Positions 1-7,891 of a stretch of DNA of 12,734 nt are shown here, piece after piece. Within the stretch, counting starts at the first letter, position 1. Each line of letters begins with the position of its first letter. Below the pieces are notes generated by a model. That model had not been told where the DNA came from, made no database searches, and was given only the letters and a program-made list of their open reading frames with translations. The stretch comes from Gammaproteobacteria bacterium (GTDB lineage Bacteria > Pseudomonadota > Gammaproteobacteria > Steroidobacterales > Steroidobacteraceae): assembly GCA_030039615.1 (NCBI GenBank), contig JASHVF010000293.1:1-12734 (forward strand), given 5' to 3'. The position numbers and the translations under genes were made by a program.

Positions 1-1047
1 CTCCTTGTTCTCGGCGGGCTTCGGCGGCGGGGCGGGCGCGGGCTTGGGAGGGGCGGCGCGCCGCTGCTGCAGCGTCCAGGCCGCCGCTCCGCACAGCGTC
101 GCCATGGCGAGGAACACGAAGTTCGGCATGCCGGGGATGAGGCCCATCACGCCGAGCAGCACCGCGGCGACGCCGAGCGCCTTGGGGTTGCCGAACAACT
201 GCTTGCGCAGCTCGCCGCCCATGTCCTGGGGACGCGACATGCGCGTCACGATGATGGCGACCGCGGTCGAGAGCAGGAGCGAGGGCAGCTGTGCCACCAG
301 GCCGTCGCCGATGGTGGGCAGCGTATAGGTGCGCGCGGCGTTCGCGAGCGACATGCCGTGGCCGAGCGTGCCGATCGCGAGCCCGCCGACCATGTTGATG
401 AACAGCACCAGGATGCCGGCGACCGCATCGCCGCGCACGAACTTGCTGGCGCCGTCCATGGCGCCGTAGAAGTCGGCCTCGGCGCGCACCTCGGCGCGGC
501 GCGTGCGCGCCTCGTCCTGGGTGATGAGGCCGGCATTGAGGTCCGCATCGATCGCCATCTGCTTGCCGGGCATCGCATCGAGCGTGAAGCGTGCGCTCAC
601 CTCGGAGATGCGTCCCGAGCCCTTGGTCACGACCACGAAGTTGATGATCGTGAGGATCACGAACACCACCACGCCGACGGCGAAGTTGCCGCCGATGACG
701 AACTCGCCGAAGGAGTGGATGACGTGGCCGGCCGCCTGGTCGCCGCTGTGGCCGTTCAGCAGCACGACGCGCGTCGAGGCGACGTTGAGCGCCAGGCGCA
801 GCAGCGTCGACAGCAGCAGCACGGTGGGAAACACGCCGAACTCGATCGGGCGCGCGACGTAGAACACCGCCATCACTACCACGATCGAGAGCGCGATGTT
901 GAAGGTGAACAGCACGTCGAGCGCCATCGGCGGCAGCGGCAGCACGATCATGGCGAGCACCGCCAGCATGCCGGCCGGCGCGCCGAGGCCCGCGCGCAGC
1001 AGCTCGCGCAGGCTCGGGTTGGTCGGGGTGCTGTCAGCGGCGGCCAT
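1..1047 (-). CDS. flhA: Flagellar export gate protein FlhA, N-terminal half (truncated by window edge)
   Basis: The reading frame starts at an ATG at 1047 and runs off the window at base 1, giving 349 residues of a protein that is normally about 690 long. This is the membrane half. Hydrophobic segments begin near residue 25, and the family signature LLRLALNVASTRVVLL lies around residues 82-97. The conserved cytoplasmic FHIPEP-family loop follows: MPGKQMAIDADLNAGLI at about 159-175, then DGASKFVRGDA ending near 208. Asp207 in that loop appears to match the Asp208 of Salmonella FlhA implicated in proton use. More membrane segments follow, and a Pro/Ala/Lys-rich linker (about 335-349) leads to the missing cytosolic domain that docks chaperone-substrate complexes. 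FlhA is the largest export-gate component and couples the proton gradient to secretion of rod, hook and filament proteins. The start overlaps the end of flhB by 14 bases, and GGAG lies a few bases upstream of the ATG. Confidence 0.97.
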   Translation of the reverse strand, partial: MAAADSTPTNPSLRELLRAGLGAPAGMLAVLAMIVLPLPPMALDVLFTFNIALSIVVVMAVFYVARPIEFGVFPTVLLLSTLLRLALNVASTRVVLLNGHSGDQAAGHVIHSFGEFVIGGNFAVGVVVFVILTIINFVVVTKGSGRISEVSARFTLDAMPGKQMAIDADLNAGLITQDEARTRRAEVRAEADFYGAMDGASKFVRGDAVAGILVLFINMVGGLAIGTLGHGMSLANAARTYTLPTIGDGLVAQLPSLLLSTAVAIIVTRMSRPQDMGGELRKQLFGNPKALGVAAVLLGVMGLIPGMPNFVFLAMATLCGAAAWTLQQRRAAPPKPAPAPPPKPAENKE

Positions 1048-2182
1048 GGCGAGCTCCAGGGTCGATGCCCGGATCGATGGTCGGCAGGGGCGGTGCGGCG
1101 CCGCCGTCCTTGCGCGCCGCCTGCAGCTGCGCGAGGTAGGTGAGCACCTGCGCGACCGCGACGTAGAGCGACGCCGGAATCTCGGCGCCGATCTCGACGA
1201 AACGGTGCAGGGCGCGCGCCAGCGGCGGCGCCTCGAAGATCGGTACGCGATGCTCCGCGGCGATCTCGCGGATGCGCGCCGCGATCAGGTCCTGGCCCTT
1301 GGCCACCACGATCGGCGCGCGCATGGTCTCTTCGTCGTAGCGCAGTGCGACGGCGTAGTGGGTCGGGTTGACGACCACCACGCTGGCCTTCGGCACCTCG
1401 CGCATCATGCGGCGCCGCGCGCGCTCGTTCTGGATCTTGCGGATGCGGCCCTTGATCTCGGGCGAGCCCTCGCTGTCCTTGAGCTCCTGGCGCACTTCCT
1501 CGCGCGTCATGCGCAGCGTCTGCGTGTAGCGGTACAGCTGCCAGGGCACGTCCACCGCGGCGATGAGCGCGAGCGTGGTGGCGAGCGCGAGCAGCGCCAC
1601 GCCGGTGATCGAGGCGGCATGCGCGATCGCCACCGGCACCGGCTCGGCGCTGAGCGCGAGCATCGCGCCCGACTGGCGCCACAGCACCAGCGCGGCGACC
1701 AGCGCCAGCAGCAGGAACTTGGCGAACGCCTTGGTGAGCTCGACCGCGCCGTTGAGGGAGAACATGCGGGCGAAGCCGGCGCCGGGGTTGAGGCGCGAGA
1801 AATCGGGAACCAGCGCCTGCGGGTGGAAACCGCGGCCGCCGAGCGCGAGCGGCGCGGCCAGCGCCGCCAGCACCGTGAGGCCCCAGAGCGGTGCGCAGGC
1901 GTAGAGCGCGTGTGCGCCCTCGCTCGCCAGGGCGCCGAGCGCCGCTCCCTCATCGAGCGCGCGCTCGCGCGGGATGGAGAGGCCCGCGCGCATGATCGTA
2001 TTGAGCTGCGTGCCGCACCAGGCGCCGAGCAGGTTGACGCCGGCGGCCGCCATCAGCAGCACCGCCGCGGCGCCGAGGTCGGCCGAGCGCGGGACCTGGC
2101 CCTGCTCGCGCGCCTGTTCGAGCCGCTTGGCTGTCGGTTGTTCGGTACGTTCGCCGGAGGGGGTGTTGTCGTTCTCGGCCAT
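1034..2182 (-). CDS. flhB: Flagellar export switch protein FlhB
   Basis: This 382-residue protein is full length for the family. The N-terminus is polar, with the typical GERTEQPTAKRLEQAREQGQ stretch (about 10-29). Four membrane segments follow at about 36-55, 94-114, 153-168 and 190-212. The cytosolic domain contains the autocleavage motif NPTH at residues 272-275, where cleavage between Asn and Pro allows export to switch from rod/hook to filament substrates. The conserved continuation HYAVALRYDEETMRAPIVVA and the C-terminal FlhBCC fold are present. FlhB sits at the FliPQR gate and works with FliK, which is also encoded here, to set hook length. The ATG is 4 bases after the fliR stop, indicating translational coupling. 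Nothing suggests loss of function. Confidence 0.98.
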   Translation of the reverse strand: MAENDNTPSGERTEQPTAKRLEQAREQGQVPRSADLGAAAVLLMAAAGVNLLGAWCGTQLNTIMRAGLSIPRERALDEGAALGALASEGAHALYACAPLWGLTVLAALAAPLALGGRGFHPQALVPDFSRLNPGAGFARMFSLNGAVELTKAFAKFLLLALVAALVLWRQSGAMLALSAEPVPVAIAHAASITGVALLALATTLALIAAVDVPWQLYRYTQTLRMTREEVRQELKDSEGSPEIKGRIRKIQNERARRRMMREVPKASVVVVNPTHYAVALRYDEETMRAPIVVAKGQDLIAARIREIAAEHRVPIFEAPPLARALHRFVEIGAEIPASLYVAVAQVLTYLAQLQAARKDGGAAPPLPTIDPGIDPGARHGRR

Positions 2183-2186
2183 GACT

Positions 2187-2975
2187 TCAGCCCAGCGCGC
2201 CGGCGAGCTGCTCGAGCGCCGCGAACGAGCGCGCCATCAGCTCCATGAAGGTGGCCTGCACGGCCGGCAGGCCCATGGTGAGGATCACGAGTCCGAACAC
2301 CAGCGAAACGGGCAGGCCGATCGCGAACAGGTTGAAAGAGGGTGCGGCGCGGCTCATGACGCCGAAGGCGAGGTTGACGATGAGGAGCGCCGTGACGCCG
2401 GGGAGCGCGACCACCAGCGCCCCGGCAAACAGCTGCGCGCCCCAGCCGACCACCGTCGCGAGGCCGGCGGTGCCGAGGCCCTCGACGCCGAGCGGCAGCG
2501 TGGTGAAGCTCTTCACCAGCACCTCGATCAGCGCCAGGTGGCCGTTGAGTCCGAGAAAGGTGAGCGTGACCAGCAGCGTGTAGATCTGGCCGACCGCGGG
2601 CGTCGAGGCGTCGCTCCCGTGCAGCGGATCGACGTTCATCGCCATCGACAGTCCCATGCTGTTGCCGAGCATCTGGCCGCCGAGCGTCACCGCATCGAAG
2701 AGGATGTGGACACAGAAGCCGAAGGCGACGCCGATCAGCACCTGCTGCACGGTGATGACGCAGCCGGCGGCGGAGAAGGGGGCGATGGGCGGCGGCGCCG
2801 GCAGGAGCGGCGCGATCAGGAGCGTGATGGCGCCGGCCAGCACGACGCGTACCCGCGCCGGCACCGTCTCGGCGCCGAACACCGGCACGATCATGAAGCA
2901 CGAGCCGATGCGCACGAACGGCCAGTAGAGCTCGGCGACCCATCCCTGCAGCTGATTGGCGCTCAAGTTGATCAT
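2187..2975 (-). CDS. fliR: Flagellar export gate protein FliR
   Basis: This 262-residue, highly hydrophobic protein matches the usual FliR length. Membrane stretches are visible at about 20-34, 42-59, 76-93, 131-157, 178-207 and 216-236. Conserved blocks include FVRIGSCFMIVPVFG near the N-terminus and GLPVSLVFGLVIL near the C-terminus. FliR packs with five FliP and four FliQ subunits to form the export gate in the inner membrane inside the MS ring. The ATG at 2975 lies 27 bases after the fliQ stop, the widest gap within the fliL-flhA run. flhB follows 4 bases after the stop, as is common for fliR-flhB pairs. Confidence 0.97.
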   Translation of the reverse strand: MINLSANQLQGWVAELYWPFVRIGSCFMIVPVFGAETVPARVRVVLAGAITLLIAPLLPAPPPIAPFSAAGCVITVQQVLIGVAFGFCVHILFDAVTLGGQMLGNSMGLSMAMNVDPLHGSDASTPAVGQIYTLLVTLTFLGLNGHLALIEVLVKSFTTLPLGVEGLGTAGLATVVGWGAQLFAGALVVALPGVTALLIVNLAFGVMSRAAPSFNLFAIGLPVSLVFGLVILTMGLPAVQATFMELMARSFAALEQLAGALG

Positions 2976-3002
2976 GCGCGTTCCGTGCGGCCCGGCTGCG
3001 GC

Positions 3003-3272
3003 TCAGTTGATGAGCTGCGGGATGCTCTCGAAGAGCTCGCGCGTATAGCCGACCAGCACCTTGAGCATCCAGGGACCGGCGATCATCAGCGCCACCGAGA
3101 TCGCGATCAGCTTGGGGATGAACGAGAGCGTCATCTCGTTGATCTGGGTCGCGGCCTGGAAGGCGCCGACGATCAGCCCGGTGATGAGCGCCACCAGCAG
3201 CATCGGCGCGGCCAGCATGAGGGTGATCTCGAGTGCCCGGCTGCCGACGGTCATCACGGTCTCGGGGCTCAT
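3003..3272 (-). CDS. fliQ: Flagellar export gate protein FliQ
   Basis: This 89-residue protein has the standard FliQ size and two hydrophobic hairpin helices, at about 14-38 and 53-75. The conserved middle segment AFQAATQINEMTLSFIPKL is characteristic of the family. FliQ forms part of the helical FliPQR export gate. Its ATG overlaps the fliP stop in an ATGA junction (4 bases shared), so translation is probably coupled to fliP. Confidence 0.97.
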   Translation of the reverse strand: MSPETVMTVGSRALEITLMLAAPMLLVALITGLIVGAFQAATQINEMTLSFIPKLIAISVALMIAGPWMLKVLVGYTRELFESIPQLIN

Positions 3273-4033
3273 GAGTAGAAGCTCGCGGCGAGTGTGCCCA
3301 TCACCAGCGACCAGCCGTCGACCAGCACGAACAGCATCAGCTTGAAGGGCAGCGAGATCAGCACCGGCGACAGCATCATCATGCCCATCGACATGAGGAC
3401 GCTCGCCACCACGAGATCGATGATCACGAACGGGATATAGATGAGGAAGCCGATCAGGAAGGCGGTCTTGAGCTCACTCGTTACGAACGCCGGCACCAGG
3501 AGCGTCAACGGCACGTCCTGCGGAGTCGCGAAACCCTTGCCGCCCGAGATGCGCACGAAGGTCGCGATGTCGGACTCGCGCGTCTGGGCGAGCATGAAGC
3601 TCTTGAGCGGCACCATGGCGCGCGTCAGCGCGACGCCCGCCTCGATGGTGCCGGCGGAGTAGGGCTGATAGGCCTCCTCGTTGATGCGGCTCACCACCGG
3701 GCTCATGACGAAGAGCGTCAGGAACAGCGCGAGCCCGACCAGCACCTGATTCGGCGGGGTCTGGCCGGCGCCGATCGCCTGGCGCAGGATCCCGAGCACG
3801 ATGACGATGCGCGTGAAGGCGGTCATCATGAGGGCGATCGCCGGCAGGAGCGTCAGCGCCGTCATCAGCGCCAGCACCTGGAGCGAGAGCGTGTAGGTCT
3901 GGCCGCCGCCGGGTCCGCTCACCGTGACCGCGGGAATCCCCGCCGGGCTCGCCGCGGCAGCCGCAGCCAGCGCCGGAGCGAGCGCAAGCAGCGCAAGCGG
4001 CGCGCCGAGCTCGAGGAGCCGCCGCCGGCTCAC
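3269..4033 (-). CDS. fliP: Flagellar export gate protein FliP
   Basis: This 254-residue protein starts with GTG at 4033, which overlaps the fliO stop by 4 bases. FliP is unusual among gate proteins in having a cleaved signal peptide, and one is visible here: MSRRR, then a hydrophobic Ala/Leu core to about residue 28. Typical family blocks follow: MMTAFTRIVIVLGILRQA (about 69-86), TPPNQVLVGLALFLTLFVM (about 92-110), and the C-terminal PFKLMLFVLVDGW segment. The methionine run at residues 218-220 corresponds to the methionine gasket that seals the closed gate in Salmonella FliP. Five copies form the core of the export channel. No lesions are seen. Confidence 0.98.
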   Translation of the reverse strand: MSRRRLLELGAPLALLALAPALAAAAAASPAGIPAVTVSGPGGGQTYTLSLQVLALMTALTLLPAIALMMTAFTRIVIVLGILRQAIGAGQTPPNQVLVGLALFLTLFVMSPVVSRINEEAYQPYSAGTIEAGVALTRAMVPLKSFMLAQTRESDIATFVRISGGKGFATPQDVPLTLLVPAFVTSELKTAFLIGFLIYIPFVIIDLVVASVLMSMGMMMLSPVLISLPFKLMLFVLVDGWSLVMGTLAASFYS

Positions 4034-4401
4034 TTGCCGAGACTCCGCAGCAGGGCGCGGAACGGGGAGTTGCCCTCGCCCCCGGGAGCGCCCGGAGCGC
4101 GATCCAGCGCGAGCGGCTCTGGCAGTACATAGAGCGTATTGACGCGGCCCGGGGCCACGCCGATCAGAATCTGCGTCGCGCCCACCCTGACGAGCACCGC
4201 GCGCTCCTTCGCGGCGAGCGGCACCTGGGCGAGCACCTCGACGGAGCTGCCGACACGCGAGCCGAAACCGCGCACGCGCTTCAGGGCCCAGGCGAGCGCG
4301 AACACCGCGCCGAGCACCAGCAGCAGTGCGAGTGTTACCTGGCCGAGGCCACCTAAGGCCCCGGCGTGAGCGGCCGGAGCGGTTTGCGGGGCGGCGAACA
4401 T
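4030..4401 (-). CDS. fliO: Flagellar biosynthesis protein FliO
   Basis: This 123-residue protein has a short N-terminal tail, a single membrane helix at about 20-40, and then a small beta-rich cytosolic domain. The stretch VEVLAQVPLAAKERAVLVRV is typical of FliO (it resembles the common L..l.lg.k..l.lv.v pattern). FliO is a scaffold for assembling the FliP ring and is not retained in every flagellar system. Sequence conservation is low across the family, so the call rests on the single helix, the domain pattern and the exact position between fliN and fliP. The start is 4 bases downstream of the fliN stop, and the stop overlaps the fliP GTG. Confidence 0.92.
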   Translation of the reverse strand: MFAAPQTAPAAHAGALGGLGQVTLALLLVLGAVFALAWALKRVRGFGSRVGSSVEVLAQVPLAAKERAVLVRVGATQILIGVAPGRVNTLYVLPEPLALDRAPGAPGGEGNSPFRALLRSLGK

Positions 4402-4405
4402 CGGC

Positions 4406-4741
4406 TCACTTCAGCTTGCGCAGCCGCTCGGCCGGGCTCACCACGTCGGTGAGGCGGATGCCGAAGCGCTCGTTGACGACCACCACCTCGCCGTGGGCGA
4501 TGAGGGTGCCGTTGACGAACACGTCGAGCGGCTCGCCGGCGGCGCGATCGAGCTCGACCACCGAGCCCTGGTTGAGCTGCAGCAGGTTCCTGATGGGGAT
4601 GCGGGTGCGGCCGACTTCCATCGAGAGCGTCACCGGCACGTCGAGGATGACGTCGAGATTGACGTCGCCCGAGGGCGGCTGGCTCTCGTCCTGTATCTCG
4701 TCGAACTCGGCGGCCTGGGCGGCCTCGGCATTGGCGTTCAT
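4406..4741 (-). CDS. fliN: Flagellar motor switch protein FliN
   Basis: This 111-residue protein has an acidic, variable N-terminus (about 1-25) and a SpoA/surface-presentation domain from about 28 to 107. The family core is clear: LDVPVTLSMEVGRTRIPIRN, then LLQLNQGSVVELDRAAGEPL, then FVNGTLIAHGEVVVVNERFG. FliN forms the lower part of the C-ring with FliM and provides the docking site for FliH during export and for CheY-P during switching. The ATG overlaps the fliM stop by 4 bases. Confidence 0.97.
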   Translation of the reverse strand: MNANAEAAQAAEFDEIQDESQPPSGDVNLDVILDVPVTLSMEVGRTRIPIRNLLQLNQGSVVELDRAAGEPLDVFVNGTLIAHGEVVVVNERFGIRLTDVVSPAERLRKLK

Positions 4742-5760
4742 TTACGGCTCTCGGGTTTGAAGCTAAGGGCATCGACGGGCGGCGCGCCCATGCGGCGCAC
4801 GCGGGTCTCGATCTTCACGGCCTGCTGGCCGCGCGACAGTCCGAAGCTGCCGCGGAACAGCGGTACGTCCTCGGCGACGAGGGTCACCTTGCCGGCGAAG
4901 TCGCACGGCAGGACGTCGCCGGACTTGAGGTTGAGGAGGTCGGCGAGCGTCACGTGCGCGCGACCGAGCACCGTCTTCAGCTGCACGTCCGCGTCCTCGA
5001 TCTCCGCGCGCAGCAGGTTGCTCCAGCGCGAGTCCTTCTCCATGCGGTCGCTGGCGATGCCGGCGTCCAGCACGTCGCGCATGGGCTCGATCATCGAGTA
5101 CGGCATGGTGATGTGCAGGTCGCCGCCGCCGCCGTTGAGCTCCACGTGGCAGGAGGTCACGACGACGATCTCCGACGGCGAGACGATGTTGGCGAAGTGC
5201 GGATTGACCTCCGACTGCAGGTACTCCACCTCGATGGTGGCGACGTGCGACCACGCCTCGCGCAGGTCGGCGAAGGCGCTGCGCAGCAGCATGTGGATGA
5301 TGCGCTGCTCGGTGGCGGTGAACTCGCGGCCCTCGATCTTGGCGTGGCGGCCGACGCCGCCGAAGAAGTTGTCGACCACCCCGAACACCAGCTTGGGGTC
5401 GAGCACCAGCAGCGCCATGCCGCGCAGCGGCTGGATCTTCACCATGTTGAGGCTGGTCGGCAGGTGCAGCGTATGGACGTATTCGCTGAACTTCTTGATC
5501 TGCAGCGGATGCACCGAGATCTCGGGCGAGCGGCGCAGCAGGTTGTAGATGCTGGTGCGGAAGAGCCGTGCAAAGCGCTCGGTGATCATCTCGAGCGTGG
5601 GCATGCGCCCGCGCACGATGCGCTTCTGCTCGGCGAAGTCGTAGGCGATCGCCTCGCCCGGCGCCGGGGCCGCCTCGGTGCTGACGGCGCCGGAGTCGAC
5701 GCCGTGGATCAGGGCGTCGATTTCCGCCTGGTCGAGGACCTTTTCACCCATCGCCGCCAC
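4738..5760 (-). CDS. fliM: Flagellar motor switch protein FliM
   Basis: Read from a GTG at 5760 this is 340 residues, and from an ATG at 5751 it is 337. The N-terminal segment LDQAEIDALIHG (about 9-20) is the CheY-P binding peptide. The CheC-like middle domain (about 50-235) carries the GGVG motif at 134-137, equivalent to the GGxG loop that contacts FliG. The C-terminal SpoA domain (about 255-325) pairs with FliN. FliM sets rotation direction when CheY-P binds. The GTG is favoured by an AGGAG 7 bases upstream. The ATG gives the more usual family N-terminus (MGEKVLDQAEID) but its spacing to that AGGAG would be 16 bases. The fliL stop lies 10 bases before the GTG. Confidence 0.97.
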   Translation of the reverse strand: MAAMGEKVLDQAEIDALIHGVDSGAVSTEAAPAPGEAIAYDFAEQKRIVRGRMPTLEMITERFARLFRTSIYNLLRRSPEISVHPLQIKKFSEYVHTLHLPTSLNMVKIQPLRGMALLVLDPKLVFGVVDNFFGGVGRHAKIEGREFTATEQRIIHMLLRSAFADLREAWSHVATIEVEYLQSEVNPHFANIVSPSEIVVVTSCHVELNGGGGDLHITMPYSMIEPMRDVLDAGIASDRMEKDSRWSNLLRAEIEDADVQLKTVLGRAHVTLADLLNLKSGDVLPCDFAGKVTLVAEDVPLFRGSFGLSRGQQAVKIETRVRRMGAPPVDALSFKPESRK

Positions 5761-5770
5761 GGCTTCGCTC

Positions 5771-6313
5771 CTACTGCATCACGAAGCTGGTGAAATACAC
5801 GGCCTCGAGCCGCTCGGGGTGGCCGCCGGCGCCGGCGAGCACCTTGCGCACCGACTCGAGCGCCTGGCCGCGCAGCGCCTCCTTGCCCTCGCGGGTCGAG
5901 AGCTGCGAGTACTTCTGGTTGCTGAAGAGCAGCAGCAGGTCGTTGCGCACCACCGGATCGTTGGTCTTGAGCAGCTCGATCGTGGCCGGATCGCGCGTCT
6001 CGAGCTGCACCGCGACCTGCAGGAAGCGCACCGCCTGCTCGGCGTCGAAATTGACGACGAACGGCGGGTCGAGCCCGAGGAACAGCGGCGGGCCCGACGG
6101 CGCCGGGGCCGCCTTGGGCGCCTCGGCGGCGGCCGCGGCCGGGGCGTGCTTGGCCGCGGAGGTGAGCCATAAGGCGACGCCGACTCCGGCGCCGAGCAGC
6201 ACCAGGGCGGCACACACGATGATGATCAGGAACAGCTTGCCGCGGCCCTTGGCGGCGGCGTTCTTGTCGGCAGCCTTGTCGGCTGACTCGAGTACCGGAA
6301 TCTGAGCGGCCAT
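5771..6313 (-). CDS. fliL: Flagellar basal body-associated protein FliL
   Basis: This 180-residue protein has a charged cytosolic N-terminus, one membrane helix at about 27-50, an Ala/Pro-rich periplasmic linker at about 55-78, and a FliL domain. The domain shows the usual pattern: PPFVVNFDAEQAVRFLQVAV, then LLLLFSNQKYSQLSTREGKE, ending EAVYFTSFVMQ. FliL forms rings around the stator units and supports torque. It is the first gene after a 168-base gap containing a sigma-54-type promoter, so it probably heads the fliL-flhA transcript. Its ATG is preceded by GAGG at close spacing and by AGGAG a little further upstream. Confidence 0.96.
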   Translation of the reverse strand: MAAQIPVLESADKAADKNAAAKGRGKLFLIIIVCAALVLLGAGVGVALWLTSAAKHAPAAAAAEAPKAAPAPSGPPLFLGLDPPFVVNFDAEQAVRFLQVAVQLETRDPATIELLKTNDPVVRNDLLLLFSNQKYSQLSTREGKEALRGQALESVRKVLAGAGGHPERLEAVYFTSFVMQ

Positions 6314-6361
6314 CGTCCTCGATCACTCCTGCATTGAGAGGCGCGCGACGCATCCGTTCAG

Positions 6362-6377
6362 TGCAACGTGCATGCCA
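6362..6377 (-). promoter_or_regulatory. Sigma-54 (RpoN) type -24/-12 promoter for fliL operon
   Basis: Reading the minus strand from 6377 to 6362 gives TGGCATGCACGTTGCA. It matches the sigma-54 consensus TGGCACG-N4-TTGCA with a single mismatch, and GG and GC are exactly 12 bases apart (first G to G). A start about 12 bases downstream would give a leader of roughly 38 bases before the fliL ATG. In Pseudomonas and Vibrio the equivalent fliL operon depends on RpoN and an enhancer-binding activator of the FleQ/FlrA type. I did not recognise a specific activator site nearby. Confidence 0.82.
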
Positions 6378-6481
6378 TGCCCCTGCGAATGGAGCTAAGT
6401 CGAGAGCCGGTAAGGGTTTTCGCGCCGGAGAGAAGCGTGAATCGCGTCGCACTCGTCTGCGGCGACGGAAACTTGGCGCGC

Positions 6482-7891
6482 TCAGGCGTAGGTGTCGATC
6501 AATCCCTGATGCGCACGCGGCGCGGCCGTGACGGAAGTCGCGATTTCGTCGCGCGCGGCGGACGCGCGCGCGCTGAGCGCCGTCGGTGCCTGCTGCTGCG
6601 CGCCGCGGGCCGACTGGTCCGATACGCCCGCCTGTGCCAGGTTGAGGCCCTGGGCGGAGAACAGCTCCTTGAGGCGCGGCAGCGCCGCCTCGAGCGCCGA
6701 GCGGGTCTCGGGCTGCGAGGCGCTGAAGAACACGCTCGCCGAGCTCTCGTGCATCGAGATCTTCACCTCGACCGGACCCAACTGCTCGGGCGTGAGATGG
6801 AGCGAGGCGGAGCTGACGCCCTGGCCCGCCATCCACTGCAGGCGCGCTCCGAGCTCGTTCGCCCAGGCGCTGCTGCCGACCGTGCTGTGCAGCTGCGCCG
6901 TCACGGCGGCGCCGCTCTGCGAAGCCGCGGTCGCCGCTGTCTGCACGGGCGCATCCGCCGCGGCAGCCGAGGCGGCTGCGGCGCCCGGCACGCTGCCGGC
7001 GTCGCCGAGGTCTGAGCTGCCCGCGCCGCCCTGGCCGGCCGCGGAATCGGATTGCGCGTCGGATGAAGTCCTGGCGGCTGCTGACAGCGCCTGCGGGAGC
7101 GCTGCACGAATCGCCGAGCCGAGCGCGCTGACTGCGCCCTGGCCCTCGGCCGTGTCGGAGTCGGAGTCGGAGTCGGAGTCGGAGTCAGCGTCGGAGTCGG
7201 CATCGTCTGTCGTAGAGGCAGCACTGCCCGCCGCCGGGGCGCTCGGCGTGCGTGCCGGGGCTGAGAACTGCACCGCGGCGCGTGCGGCGGCGATGGTTTG
7301 CGGGGCCAAACCGGCGGATCCCGTGTCGGAATCCTCGCTGCCATCGACGCTCGCCTCGGCGCTGCTCCCCTGGGAAGCGGCCGCCGCGGCGCCGGGCGAC
7401 GGCATGGTGGATACGGCACTGAGCGGCGGCGCGGCGGAAGCGGCGCTCGCTGCGCCGCTCGATCCTTGAGTCTGCGTCGCCGCCCCCGGATCGGTCGATT
7501 TGGCCCTGAGATTCTTCGCGGAGGCACTCCCCGGACGCTGAGCGCCCGAGGTCGAGGAGGACATGGACGCCGCAAGCGTCTGGCCGAAGGTCGGCTGCGT
7601 GCCGGGTGCCGTCGTCGGGGCGGGGGTCTGCGCGGGGCGCGCGGCGGCGCCACTGCTCGGTGCGCTCGGTGCGCCCTGGGTGCCCTGGGCGTCCGGGGTG
7701 CTCTGGGCGTTGGCGTGCGAGTCGCCCTCAGCCGGCGAGGCCTGAGGAGCGCCGGCGGTCTGCGCGCCGTTGCCGCTCACGCGCGAGGGGGCGGCACGGA
7801 GCAGGGCGCCGAGATCGGTGCCGCCGCCGCCTGAGGCCCTGCCCGCGGATTGCGAGGCAGCGCTCGGCGCCGCCGTGGCGCTAACCGACAC
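6482..7891 (-). CDS. fliK: Flagellar hook-length control protein FliK
   Basis: From a GTG at 7891 (GGGAG 8 bases upstream, overlapping the fliJ end by 11 bases) this is 469 residues. Residues 1 to about 335 are low complexity, rich in Ala, Ser, Gly, Pro and Gln, as expected of the extended ruler region, and include an Asp-Ser repeat at 229-246. The C-terminal Flg_hook domain lies at about 340-428, with LHLTPEQLGPVEVKISM (364-380), and the protein ends in the short motif GLIDTYA. FliK is secreted during hook growth and its C-terminal domain touches FlhB to stop hook export. The frame is open upstream within fliJ, so longer starts are formally possible, but the GTG has the best ribosome site and position. 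The low-complexity part is poorly conserved. Confidence 0.92.
   Translation of the reverse strand: MSVSATAAPSAASQSAGRASGGGGTDLGALLRAAPSRVSGNGAQTAGAPQASPAEGDSHANAQSTPDAQGTQGAPSAPSSGAAARPAQTPAPTTAPGTQPTFGQTLAASMSSSTSGAQRPGSASAKNLRAKSTDPGAATQTQGSSGAASAASAAPPLSAVSTMPSPGAAAAASQGSSAEASVDGSEDSDTGSAGLAPQTIAAARAAVQFSAPARTPSAPAAGSAASTTDDADSDADSDSDSDSDSDTAEGQGAVSALGSAIRAALPQALSAAARTSSDAQSDSAAGQGGAGSSDLGDAGSVPGAAAASAAAADAPVQTAATAASQSGAAVTAQLHSTVGSSAWANELGARLQWMAGQGVSSASLHLTPEQLGPVEVKISMHESSASVFFSASQPETRSALEAALPRLKELFSAQGLNLAQAGVSDQSARGAQQQAPTALSARASAARDEIATSVTAAPRAHQGLIDTYA
7154..7201. repeat. Hexanucleotide tandem repeat inside fliK
   Basis: On the plus strand the unit GTCGGA occurs five times in perfect tandem (7154-7183). 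It is followed by GTCAGC, another GTCGGA and GTCGGC, giving eight hexamers in register. On the coding strand it encodes alternating Asp and Ser. Gain or loss of units would keep the fliK frame. Confidence 0.93.

Noticed and set aside
896..3278. Two long plus-strand frames (450 and 434 codons) opposite flhB, fliR and fliQ
   Set aside because: Same reason: Arg/Glu/His-rich antisense translations without domains, facing strongly conserved membrane proteins.
6378..6481. Possible terminator or small RNA in the rest of the fliK-fliL gap
   Set aside because: A TTTT run at about 6417-6420 (plus strand) has no stable stem before it, and no RNA-like structure could be supported.
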